From Phalacrocorax aristotelis (taxonomy: Eukaryota; Chordata; Aves; Suliformes; Phalacrocoracidae), in contig NC_134276.1 of the NCBI RefSeq assembly GCF_949628215.1, positions 217,206,610 through 217,270,609 of the forward strand: 64,000 bases of DNA, in the 5' to 3' direction. Every line of letters begins with the position of its first letter. Positions within the stretch are counted from its first letter, which is position 1. A model generated the notes under the pieces. The model was not told the origin of the DNA and made no database searches. It worked only from the letters and a program-made list of their open reading frames with translations. Below are positions 1 to 11,718 of this stretch, piece after piece. A program made the position numbers and the translations under genes.

Positions 1-196
1 CACGTCCATGACTCACAGGGCAGTTTGGATCAGGCATTGGTTAATAATTAAATTAATTGAGTGGGTGCAGGTGGTGCACTTCATGCCCCAGGAGGTGAAG
101 GATAATGGGGGCGGGGGGGGCGTAGGGCGCAGGGAGCCATGGGAGAGATCGGCCATTTCCACCCCAAAACCCGGTCAGGATGGTCCCCTGCACCTG

Positions 197-790
197 GGGA
201 TGGAGACTGCAGGATGGGACCTGGGGTAGGGGTCACCTGGGATGGGTCCTGGGGGATCTTCTAGGCTAGGACCTGGGGGATCCCTTGGGATAAGACCTGA
301 GGGATCAGCTAAGAGGGGACCTGAAGGACTGTCGCCTGGAATGTGACATGGGGGACCATCTAGGATGGGGCTTGGGGGATTATCTCAGATGAATCCTGGG
401 AGATTGCTTGGAATAAGACCTGGGGGACCATCTAAGATGGGACCTGGGGGGGGTGGGTGTCACCCGGGATGGCACTCTGGGGATCACTTAGGGTGGGGCC
501 TGGAAGATCCTCCAAGCAATGGGACCTGGGTGAGCCCTCAGGATGGGACCTGGCGGATCATCTAGGGTGGGATGTGGGACATCATCTAAGAATGGACCTG
601 AGGGGGACCACATGGAGTGGCAGATGAGGGATCACTTAGAATGGGCCATGGGGGATCACCTGGAGTGGGACCTGGGGGTTCATCTAGGATAGGTCATTGG
701 GATCACCTAGAATGGGACGCACAGGATCCTGTAGGATGGGGCGTGGGGGATCCCTTGGGATGGGACTTGGGTGGATCCTCTGGATCCAGA
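197..790. repeat. Degenerate 24-bp minisatellite
   Basis: About 24 imperfect copies of a unit with core GGGGGATCATCTAGG followed by ATGGGACCT. Copies differ by point changes and small indels, so the array is old. The G-rich strand is the plus strand. No gene is visible beside it. Confidence 0.85.
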
Positions 791-2224
791 CTGTAGCAGC
801 TGATCCCATTTCCACCGCTGGCAAACAATCTTCCACCACCTTTCTCTATATTTGCCTCCAGCCTTTCTAACAAAAAAAAGCCACTGAAGCTCCAGCACCA
901 CTCAAAAGAAGGGGCCCAACCATCACTCCCCTTTCTCTGCTCATGGTTCTGCTTCACTTGGACACAGATTTTCTCTAAAATTATACTTTTTAGGAGAAAA
1001 GCAGCTCATGAATCCCGAAGCATCACCCACCATGGGGGACCAGCGATACTTCTGCTCTAGTGCTGCTGAATCAGTCACAAATTCTCCCCATTCCCTTTTA
1101 TTTTAGAGAAATGAGATATTTTAATAACATTTCAACAACTGGGCTTTAAAAATACATTAATTCAATGTTGGGGAAACAATACTGAGACAGCCCCCCCCAA
1201 CAGGGACCGAGGAGCTTTTCTAAACCTTCCCACAGGATGTTGAAAAGAAGGGCAGGATTTTTTTTCCCCTTTTTTCCCTATTTTTTCCCCCTCCAGCAGC
1301 CCCCGGGGCCGCAGCACCCTGTCTCCTCCCCGACAATAACTCTGCTCTTAAGCAAACATGACGTATTGCTCGGGAAATGTCTCTGCCCGCAGGAAGGGGA
1401 GGCCCCTCGACACGCAGCTGCCATAAAAAAGTGGGGGAAAAAAAGGATTTCTGAAATGGGGTTGATCCGGGTTCACGGGGCAAGGGGTTAGGGATGCCAC
1501 AGAGAGCTCGGCTGGGTTGCAGCAAGCCAGGTTCTGCACAGGGGGATAAATAACTAAACAAAACCCAGAAAAAAACCCTTTGCAAATAGGTCTTTCCAAT
1601 ATTTAGTTTGGCGGGAAAGTGTTTCATTTCTCAGGGGTGTTTTATAACCTGTCTTAAAGTGCTTTTTTCTGGCTGATTTTCCATTTTCAGGTTATTTGTG
1701 AAAGGAGAAATTACTGTCCGTGGCAGAAATTAAGAAGTAAAACCAAAACAAAATGACAAATAAATTGCCCCGTGACCGGGCACAGGGCAGTGTGGGCAAT
1801 CGTGCCTGGGGGTGGTTGGTGCCAGATCCAGCGCTGAGTCCAAGGTTGCACCAGACAGAGCATTGCTTTGGGGCGAAGTGCTTGATTTAGGGACCGCAGC
1901 GGTTGGTTTTAACCTCCCCTTTTTTGGGGGCCTTAGCCCCTCTGTCCTACATGGGACTCTGGGTACCACCACGATGCAGATACCCAGCAGCATCCAAGGC
2001 ACCGAGCTGCTTTGCATGACGCACGTTTCCTTGGACTCAGCTTACAGCTGGACCAAAATCACATTAACCCTCTTGGCTGTACTTGCCAGGGCATCCAGTG
2101 ATGGGGCTTGGGGTGGCTGAGCTGGGCTTCGCCCAGTGAGGAAAAGCTCCCGCCCCAAAAGTCTGCACTAAATCCTGATGGGTCTGCACCAAAACTGCCT
2201 CTGCTGCCCCCGAGAGCAGGGCCA
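791..2224. other. Intergenic, no gene recognised
   Basis: Mixed unique sequence with homopolymer runs. No splice-consistent coding segment or known repeat was recognised. Confidence 0.6.
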
Positions 2225-2600
2225 GAGGAGGGGATGAGTGGGATGGGGATATGGGGATGAGTAGGAGAGGGGACAAATGGTACCAGGAGACCGACAGGCC
2301 CAGGAGAGGGAAACAAATGAGACCAGCATGGCCAAGAGAGGGGATCAGCGGGACCAGGTGTTGGGGACAAGAAGAACTAGGAGAGGGGAAAAGCACAACC
2401 AAAAGATGGAACAAATGGGACCAGGAGGTGGAGACAAGTTGGACCAGGAGAAGCAACCAGCGGGACCAGGGGACAAGGACAAGTCTTTGGGCTGGGGTTA
2501 AGCGGGAGCAGGAGACAAGTGGGACAAGAAGAGAGGACCAGAACAACCAGGAGATGAGGACAAGCGTGACCAGGAGAGGGGACCAGGACAGGGGGTCCTC
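2225..2600. repeat. Purine-rich degenerate minisatellite
   Basis: Irregular reiteration of GGGACCAGGAGAGGGGACAA-like units, about 25-30 bp long, almost all A and G on the plus strand. It runs directly into the pentanucleotide array. Confidence 0.7.
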
Positions 2601-2634
2601 ATGTTCTGATAATGCCAGGTAGTTTGTTGGGGCA

Positions 2635-2826
2635 TGAGATGAGATGAGATGAGATGAGATATGAGATGAGATGATGAGATGAGATGAGATGAGATGAGAT
2701 GAGATGAGATGAGATGAGATGAGATGATGAGATGAGATGAGATGAGATGAGATGAGATGAGATGAGATGAGATGAGATGGGATGAGATGAGATGAGATGA
2801 GATGAGATGAGATGAGATGAGATGAG
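2635..2826. repeat. Pentanucleotide microsatellite (GAGAT)n
   Basis: About 190 bp of GAGAT/ATGAG with a few register breaks (ATGATGAG) and one GGGAT variant. On the minus strand it keeps reading frames open (repeated ISSHL), which makes false open frames. Confidence 0.97.
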
Positions 2827-2829
2827 AGC

Positions 2830-4979
2830 AGCCCCAAGGCTGCTCTGATGCCCTGTGCCCCGCTGCAAGGAGGGGGGACACCTTCCCAGCACCCCCATCT
2901 CGCTTCCCTGGTGTTCCCAAGGCACAACATAAAGCCCCAAGGGTTTTTGCGAAGACACTTGGGGCTCCTCACAGGGACGCCAGGAGCCCCCAGCTGCCAC
3001 CATATTTCACAAGGCTCTTCTCCCCACCTTCCACAGCCAAGGGGTTTCCCAAGTTCAAGTTACCAAAATAAGTCCCCGGTTGCAGCCTCAAGGACTTTTG
3101 AGCATGAAATACAACCAGCCTCCAGCCACCCAGGGGCTCAGTGATGGCCATGTTTCCAGCATCACGGTGCGGGCAGATGTGGCTCCAGCCTGGATGGCTG
3201 GCGGGGGATTAAATTGGACAAGGTCGTTGCAGGCGCCAGAAGGGCTTCCCGGATGTCTTAAGGGACCCTGAGCCCCAGGAGCCAGGTGAGGGACCTGCAG
3301 CAGCCGTGGGGTGGCCAGAGTGGTGACCATCAACCTCCAAGGGATGTAGTCCATCGTTGGCACCGTGGGATTTGGCGCTCTCAACCCAAAAAGCCAGATG
3401 TCCCCGCAGGGGTTAACTGCAGCGGCCGCAATCGGAGCTGCTTCATTTTCCATCCCTGCAGCGCAGGAGCCGTCGGGGCTTTTAACGGGAAATTAATAGC
3501 GCCATGACCTCAGCCGCCACGCACGCGGCCCTGCTCGCTGGCGTGCCGGCAGCCCCACGTAACCGCAGCCCCCCAGATCCCAGCTGGAGGAGATTTCTGG
3601 GGCCTTTTCCCTCTTTTCTCCCCTGGGATAGGCAGGAGGATGGTGCTGTAGCTCTATAAATCACCCCTGGAGATAAACAATTAAAAAACTCCATCCCCAT
3701 CCCAACAGCTTTAAAGCCCAGCGCCGTCGTTCTTTATAGCTTAAACAAAACCCCCTTAATTTCCCACTTAGGGCCACACAAACCCCAAATCAGCCCTTGC
3801 AAGAAGAGATGGACAAAAAAAAGTGAGCCTAGGCAAAACCCAAATAAAGAAATAACTGCTTTGCAGTCCTTCCATCCCCATTTTTTGCCCTGTTTTCATC
3901 CCATCTAGGGAGGCACAACCTGCCCCGCACTCCCCGTCTCCCCCCAGCCAGGCTGGGTTTGCACAACTTTCCCTCAATTCCTATTTTTCTCCTTAAAAAT
4001 ACACATACACCCCCACCCCAAGCCGAGGTGAGCGGGAATTCTGTTACTGACAGAGCTGGGGAATGCGAGAAAGCTTTTTGCAAAGCAGAGAACTGAAGCC
4101 TGGAGGTAGGAATTGAATCGCCTGGAGGTGATTTGTGGTTGCTATTCATTTTTACCCAGGATAAGGGGGGGGGAAAACCCCAAATACAGGTGAAATGGGG
4201 CTCATGTTTGCAGATTTAAGAGCTTTGCTGGAATAAAAGAGCGTCTTGGCTCGGGGGGACCTGCGATGCTTTTGCCGCCCGCCCATGAAAAGCTGCCTGG
4301 GCTTGTTTCAGGGAGCAGGTTTTCAAAGCTTTTCCAGGATTTGTCTTTCTCCCTCGAAAATGCGGCTGGTGCAGACCCAGCCGGTTAAATATTTCCCACT
4401 CCCCGGGAGGGGGGGGGAGGTTTTGCTGCTCTCACTGGTGGGGGGAGCAGCACCGCCAAGCGGCACCACGGGGGGAAGAGGCTCCCCGCAACCTCAGCTG
4501 CAACAAAACTGGCAGGTTTTGAAGCTTTTCAAACTCCCACCACAAATTGGTGCCAATTCCCTAAAAAAAACACACCTCCCCCAAAACCCACAGGCACCAT
4601 TTCCTCTCCCGACCGGTTCCTCCAGGCCACAAGAAGGTTGGCCAAAGAGCATCACTTAGGGAAGAGAGGGACGGTCCCTTCTTTCCCCAAACAGCATCAC
4701 CTTCCAAGCATCCAATTTCTTTTGGATGTTTTTTCCAGCCTCCATTTTCTTCCAGAATTCAGGATTTCCCCCAACTCCTTTGCAAGCAGCCCAGGGGGAA
4801 GAGGCTTCCCCGGTCCCAGCCCTTCTCCCCAGGTTTCAGTGAGACGTGGGAATCAAGGACTAAAGCTTTTGGGGGGCGTGGTGGGGATTGTTTTTTTCAT
4901 CATTTCAGTGTCCTTTCAGAAATCTCAGCCAGCGTGCCCCTGAAAGCCTGTGACTGCTATAAAAACAAGCCTATTTTTA
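2830..4979. other. Intergenic, no gene recognised
   Basis: Moderately GC-rich unique sequence with several CpGs around 3420-3560, possibly a small regulatory patch. Short open frames have no family resemblance. Confidence 0.55.
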
Positions 4980-5222
4980 TAGATTCATAGAGTAATGGAA
5001 TGGTTTGAGTTGGAAGGGACATTTAAAGGTCATCTAGTCCAACCCTCCCCGCCCCGCAGTGAGCAGGGACATCTTCAACTAGATCAGGTTGCTCAGAGCC
5101 CCTGACCTTGAACACTTCCAGGGATGGGGCACCCACAACTCCTCTGGGCAACCTGGGCCAGGGCCTCACCACCCTCTTTGTAAAAAGTGTCTTCCTTATG
5201 TCCAGGCCAAACCTTCCCTCTC
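4980..5222 (-). mobile_element. CR1 LINE 3' fragment
   Basis: Begins with the antisense CR1 3' end (GGAATGGTTTGAGTTGGAAG, CATCTAGTCCAACCC). It is interrupted or followed directly by a second CR1 copy at 5223, giving two tandem 3' ends. Confidence 0.88.
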
Positions 5223-6260
5223 ACAGAATCATAGAATCACAGAATGGTTTGGGTTGGGAGGGACCTTTAGAGGCCATCTAGTCCAACCCCCTGCAGTGAG
5301 CAGGGACATCTTCAACTAGACCAGGTCGCTCAGAGCCCCGTCCAGCCTGGCCTGGAATGTGTCCAGGGATGGGTCATTGACCACCTCTCCGGGCAACCTG
5401 GGCCAGTGCCTCACCACCCTCACAGTAAAAGTTTTTTTTCCTTATATCCAGTCTAAATCTCCCCTCCTTTAGTTTAAAACCATTGTCCCTTGTCCTGTCA
5501 CAGCAGATCTTGCTAAAGAGGTCACCCCCACCCTTCCCACAGCCCCCCTTTAAGCACTGAAAGGCCGCAATAAGGTGTCCCCGCAGCTTCTCTTCCCCAG
5601 GCTGAGCAACCCCAGCTCTCCCAGCCCGGCCTCGCAGCAGAGGGGCTCCAGCCCCCGGAGCATTTCTGTGCCCCCTCTGGCCCCGCTCCAACAGCCCCGT
5701 GTCTGTCCCGTGCTGAGGAGCCCCGAGCTGGAGGCGGCGCTGCAGGGGGGTCTCACAGAGCGGGGCAGGGGGGCAGGACCCCCTCCCTCGCCCTGCTGCC
5801 CACGCTGCTGGGGATGCAGCCCAGGGCACGGCTGGCTTTCTGGGCTGTGAGCGCACATTGTAGGCTCATGTCCAATTTGCAACCCACCAGTGCCCTGAAG
5901 TCCTTCTCCACAGGGCCCCTCTCAATAACCTCTGTGGATGCCGGGGATCGGCCCAGGTGCAAGACTTTGCACTTGGCCATGTTGAACTTCATGAGGTTTG
6001 CATGGGCTCACTCCTTCAGCCCGTCAAGGTCCCTCTGGATGGCATCTCCTCCCTCTAGCAAGTCAGCTGCACCGCTCAGCCTCGTGTCATCTGCAGAGTC
6101 AATCCCACTATGCCATTGATCAAGATATTAAAGAGTATTGGTCCCAGTCCTGATCCTTGAGGGACACAACTTGCTACTAATTTCCACTTGGACGTTGAGC
6201 CATTGCCTGTAACTCTTTGGACGTGGCCATCCAGCCAGCGCAGACCTGGGCTGGTTCATC
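5223..6260 (-). mobile_element. CR1 LINE, 5'-truncated, with part of the reverse transcriptase
   Basis: The 3' end at 5223 reads CACAGAATGGTTTGGGTTGG antisense. Further up, the minus strand encodes decayed CR1 ORF2 sequence, including MKFNMAKCKVLHLGR and QCALTAQKASRALGCI, then a degenerate piece of the RT region. The frame is broken. The 5' limit is approximate. Confidence 0.9.
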
Positions 6261-9200
6261 CTCCAGAGGGTAATTTCAGCTGGTTGCACAGGTCTGTAAA
6301 GCCACGGGCTGAGGTGCTGCCAGCCCGCAGCCTCGTTGCAATTAGGGATGAGGCTGACAAAGCTGGCGGGGCTCCCGCGCCGACCCCACACCCCAACCGT
6401 CTATGGAAGAAACACAGTCGGACACAAATGAAACCTTTCAGAGAGAGTTTTAATCACAAATAACACTCCAGCACATTTTTACCTGCCCAAATCTTACCGC
6501 CACGGTGTGCTAGGAGCCATTAAAACTCAGACAATCAAGTATAAATACAAATAGCATCTTTGTAGTGTGCTGTACTCTTTCCAAACAGAGGTCAACGCTT
6601 TCTGAGCCCGGTGTCTCAGTGCCTAAACCCAGAGAAGCATCAGGGTATCACAGTTATAGGGCAGTTACCAAAGCACAAGCTGTATCTACGCTGTTGGGTA
6701 AAAAAGTGAGTTGGTTGGGGTTTTTTTTTGCAGGACAGAGGAGGTTTTTGTCCCCAGCGGCATGCAGCAAAGAGAGCCTGGGGTTGACTAACAGCACAGG
6801 CAAACCTAAAGGTGCCACCTAGAAGTAGTCGTGGTTTACAGAGACTCTAAGATATCAGTAGGGTTTTCTCCTCCCTCATGCTTCACTACCTTGCTATGGA
6901 TTTAGGTGCTGGCTTTCAGTTTGAAAATAACAACCTTGGCCTTAAAAACCCTGATTTCAAAACAACCGGTGCTCCGGCCGCAGCCGGGCCAGGAAACAGG
7001 ATGTTCACCAGCCTCCGAGCTGCCCAAGGCTGGAGCTCAAGCAAGTGCGAGTCAGCAGAGACGCCCCCAACTCGGTTTATACCGGCTCCCGCTCAAGCGT
7101 GCGGGACAGGCGCCATCTTCTTGCAAGCGTCCGCAAGATCGCTCGTTCCCCTGAAGAGAGAAGGGAAGCGATGAACAGGGTGCGCGAAAGCTCAGGTAAA
7201 TAATCAACGTCTTCAGCGTTTGGAGGTTTGTTTTTTTTTTTTAAATCAAGAGGTAGAACAGACACTTCATGCTCATGCTTGCCCTAAACGTGATGCAACT
7301 ACTGCATTACTCATCATCTTCAGGTGCCACTTTCCAGAGGACACCGAGGTCTTTGTTTGCTGATGCAAAGCTTAGGGCAGCTCTTGGGCTTTGCTGTCTT
7401 GTATGAAGTCCCCTGAAGATATTAAAAAATTAAAACACCAACCCTGTTTGTGTTTGATGTCCTCCCTTTGCCACTGTTTTTTCACGCTGAGACCTGGGGA
7501 GCTGCAACCAACGGCATAAATCGTTCCCTCATGCACGGAGGGGAAGGGTGGCTCCTCTCCACCTCGTCCGGGGAAAGCAACGTTTGCTGGCGTTACAAGG
7601 AGTTAATTCTTCAACGCCTCAAGGCTTTCTTCCAAGGCATCGGCTTCAGTCACACCTTGTTTTTTCTGGACAAACTTCACATAGTCGGAGAAAAGCTGCT
7701 ACAATCAAGCTCCCCGCTTGTGAGCTGACCTTAAGAAGCCCGGCCAGCAGCAACCGGCAGCACCCAGGAGCAAGGCTGACTGTCCAAAAGATGATTTTCA
7801 CGGATGAAAGCAAAGCCCTGTTCTCACCTGGGCTTCCCTGAAGCAGCGGGGTTATTTCAGACCGCTCCCCGTGCTGCTGTAGCAAAGCTGGTGGAGAAAC
7901 CCACAGGAGAGGGGAGGTGGCCCAAAATGCTCAGCTGGGTTTGCAGTTTGGGGAGCCCGGGAAGGGGACGGATGAAAGCAGGACCGGCCTGGTGCGTTTG
8001 GGTTTGTTTGCACTGGATTCATGCCCTCATTTGACATTTGGATCAAAGGGTGAAAGGAGTGAAATAATAGCCAGAACCTGACATATGAATAAAGCAAAGG
8101 GTGTAACCCCAGCAGAGTCAACTGAGGAGTTTCACTTAATACCTGGGATTTAGAGACTCTCTTTCATACCCAACAATCCCCAAACTCTGCAAACCCACGG
8201 GTCTTTCAGCTGCCACTGAAACAAAGGCACCCAGTCCCTATAAACTAAGCGTAAATTGGGTGATAAAACTTCCAGAAGATAAGGTCCTCTTGAGACCTTC
8301 TTTCTTATACCCATAAGAAACAAAACACAACCAGTGCAAAAATAACTGGAAGAGGAATCTCTTGGGAGCAGCCACAACCGCCTGTCCCAACCCATACCTG
8401 TGATGCAATGGTGCAACGAGAGACGGGTACAGCTTAAAGGGCTACAGAACAGCGCGTCCACGGCCTCTGGGATGTCTTGTGGGGAATCATGAGCTGACCA
8501 TTTCTGTGGCTCATGTCAAGCAGGGCGACAGAGTACGATGGTTTGCAGAAGCAGAGTGCTGGGGATGGCTCCCCAGTGACCCACTGTGGCCTCCTGTATT
8601 ACTAACTGGAGGTACCCTCAGCAATTCACTAAGAGAGGAAACTGAAATCCAAAATTGACCCCCAGCGTAGCCCCCAACCCCTGTCAGGGCAACATTATCT
8701 CCACAGCTGCTCATTTTCCTCTTAGTTTGGGCGGATACAGTGATTCTCAGCTATCCAGACTATACCTGCGGCAAGGATGATGCCGCTACTCCTGCAGTAA
8801 CTGCTAACTGCCACAAAAATTGCAGTCTGAGATATCAAGGGAAGCCAAAAGATCGCATTGGTTTAATCCGGCACCTACTTTCCTTTACTCTGAGCTGTAA
8901 AACGCAATAGCTCAGAAGATGCTTCACAACCAGCTGAAAAATCCCTGCAGAATTAAAAGAACTGAGGACTAGACAAGCTGTTGATAGAACCATAGAACCG
9001 TTGAGGTCAGAAAAGACCTTTAAGATCATCAAGTCCAAGTTGGATAAAAGATTAAAAAGAATCTCAGTTTTCACTTGCAGTTTAGAAACCCAGAAACGCA
9101 CAAGTAAACCCCCATCGGGGCATAAACCGCCATGGCATGACCCAGCCGCCTGCCTCAGCACCACAGCACACCAGGGAACGACTCGGGTGATGTTTTCTAG

Positions 9201-9483
9201 CTCGCTGGCTCTCAGAGGACCTTCCGGGAACACCTCTTCCTCCAGACGTGGCCATAAGAAGCAGATGTCTTAAGAAAACTGCTACTGAATGAGTCTGGCT
9301 ATTGCCACCAAATAAGAGGGGCTCAGCTCTCTCGGTAAGTCCTTTCTGGATGCGTCCATGGATCAGGAGGACCTCTTAAAAGATATATTAAAAAAAAAAA
9401 AGCTAATTTAAGAACGTTCCAGAGAGATGACTTAAAAGAGAGGAAAAAAAAAAATAAAGATTACATAAATAGGAACTTGTAAG
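6261..9483. other. Intergenic, nothing recognised apart from a short CR1 scrap
   Basis: Unique DNA without recognisable exons. The span 6960-7120 is CpG-richer than its surroundings but no transcript could be proposed. Confidence 0.55.
8985..9045 (-). mobile_element. Short CR1 3'-end fragment
   Basis: AACCATAGAACCGTTGAGG followed by CTTTAAGATCATCAAGTCCA is the diverged antisense CR1 3' terminus. Only about 60 bp is recognisable. Confidence 0.65.
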
Positions 9484-11590
9484 TTTATTCTCGGTTGTTG
9501 GAGGAGTCTTTTGTTTTTACATTGCTTAGGCAATGCTAAAAAAACAACCTAACAAGGGATTTGAATTTGAACCAAGGGGGAAGGTTTTCACCCCAGATTA
9601 CCAAGAGGTGCAACTTTCCTAACACGTATTTATCTGCAAGGACATGCATGTTGGGCAGAGGAAGCTTTTCTTGAAAGATACAATACAAAAACTTTATTCT
9701 ATCGATCACAGGGATGAATCCCACAAAACAACATCTCTAGGGCTTCCCTGAGCTTCTTGGCATTTTCACATTTCTCAGACTTCAAACAGAAAAATCACAA
9801 TTATAAACAGACAATCCCCAAAGAGCAGGATCTCAAATGTTTTTCTGTCCTGTTCTATACGATACCACACGGAAGGAAAAAACAAACCCAAAACAACAAA
9901 GGGGTGCGGGGGGAATGAACCTAAGCAAAAATTCAAAACCAAAGCGATTTGCTGGTCACCATTAAAGTGTGTTCAGTTCCACCTCAGCTCTTTAAGCCTG
10001 CGCTTATGCTGTTTTCCCCCTCCCTGCCGAGGCTGAGCTCCATCGTGCTGGCTGGGAGAGCACGAGATCTTGCAGGCAGCAGGCAAGCGACCATTTGCTC
10101 TCAAGTGCTAGTTCACAGCACGAAGGACATTGAAAGCCCTGACTTAGCTTGATGCCACGTTAGACAGTGCACATTTGCTGCCGTTCAGAGGAATTTGCTC
10201 TCATCACAGTGCTAAGACTTGCCATGAGGGCATCAGGGAGTTCCGTTCCCTTAGTACCACATATCCTGTAGGTTACTGCCTTCAGACAATGCGTAACGTC
10301 TCATCTGGAAGGTAGATGACAATTTTGGCTCTGCTCATACAAATGGCACCCTGAAGGTTTAAATCACCGAAGGGCAAAGCTGCAGTCGCGCCTGCTGACG
10401 CCAACGGATTCGAGCGCAACGCTCAGCAGCACAAGGCTCAGGGCTGGCTCCCGCTGCCAACCTCTGGAGAGGCTCCAGCACTGAGAGAGAAACTCAGAGA
10501 GGGAAAAACAAACATAAAAATCTCAAAATCCAAGGCAGACCCCAGCCCTCCTATTGCCTTTCATGTGTGGGTATACACCCCGGGGATCTGCGGCACCCCT
10601 GCACGAGGGACGTGTCCTCGCCGCACTTCAGGCAGCACCAGGCAGCAGCTCTGCCATTTATTGCATATAAAACCAACAGAGTGGCCGCAGTGGCTCAGAG
10701 CAAGCAGAGAAATATTCTTTGGGACCAGCCGTCTGGAGGAAAGCATCCTTGGACGTGCAGAGAGACCTGCTTCCTGCTTGGGCTTGAAAATTAGATGTGG
10801 TGATACCCTAGAGGAACTCTACAGTAAGAGCTGGCTCACCTTCAGCGAGGATGGGCAAAGTCAACCCTGATCTGGCAGCAGTTTGTCCTCACTGCTGGTG
10901 CTGAGCCAAAGCCCCCTGAAACTCATGGCAAGTCAGTAACCGGCTGCAGTGCCTCTGATTAGTCCTGAGCTTGCTGGGGACTTATTTTGCCTCCAGCTAG
11001 AATGCCCAGGTCTCTTGAGCCTTGTCCCTTGGCATTAGGCAGTTGTCATTTGAGTTATTAACACAGAGGTGGGATCCAGTGCTCCCGCTGCAGAAACACA
11101 GATGTCTGTATCCGAGGGTATCTCCTCTAAATCCCTTTGCAGTCAGTGGGGGCAGGTGCTCCCGAGGCATACTGTTATCATCCCAGCACGGGCGTCTAAA
11201 ACAGGACAGATGAATCATGCTCCAGAAGTATCTATTTCTATCCACTGACTGCAAAGGGAGCCTGGCTAGATCATATGGAGACGCCGTTAGGCTAGAGACA
11301 GGTAAAATTAGGCAAGATTAATCCCGCTCAAAGAGCGAGCGCTACAGCTTCAAACATAGCGACAGTCTAACTGATCCCCCCAGGAGAGGTTACAACTTTA
11401 AGCCAGTGCTACATGTTGCCTGAGCCTGTCTTTGCCCAGGGAGAAGAGGAAGTGCTGCCTCATAAATACAATTTACACCGGTTTGCTTAAATTAAAATTA
11501 GTCTTTTGTGGGGAGGTAGAAGAGAAAGAGACAGATACTTCATACTGCAGGAGCTAGAGATATCGTCCTTCCCGGCCACCTTCGCCCCTG
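9484..11590 (-). other. ASB13: Probable ASB13 3' UTR with candidate poly(A) signals
   Basis: No other gene is visible downstream of the ASB13 stop. On the minus strand AATAAA occurs at 10662-10657, 9698-9693 and 9489-9484. The second would give a 3' UTR of about 1.9 kb, close to what I recall for mammalian ASB13 messages. Which signal is used cannot be read from sequence alone. Confidence 0.5.
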
Positions 11591-11718
11591 TCAGTTGTAG
11601 GACAGGTACTGGATTAATCGCGGAGGAATATTTAGCTTGGCAATCTTCTCCAGTGCTCGCTGCCCGGCGGCTTTCCTCACCGTAACTCTGCAAAGCTGCG
11701 ACAAACTCAGAGGCGTTT
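11591..11718 (-). CDS. ASB13: ASB13 coding exon 6, SOCS box and stop
   Basis: Encodes residues 237-278, from [11 protein letters not shown] to the terminal LSYN, with a TGA stop at 11593-11591. The acceptor is CTCGTTTTAG. It carries the BC box that binds elongin C and the CUL5-box region, the parts that make ASB13 a ligase adaptor. Confidence 0.96.

Noticed and set aside
197-790. CRISPR-like array
   Set aside because: The units are contiguous, degenerate and without unique spacers in a vertebrate context; it is a minisatellite. The same applies to 21882-22066.
2064-2972. Minus-strand frames of up to 302 codons with repeated ISSHL
   Set aside because: Pure translation of the pentanucleotide array and adjacent minisatellite.
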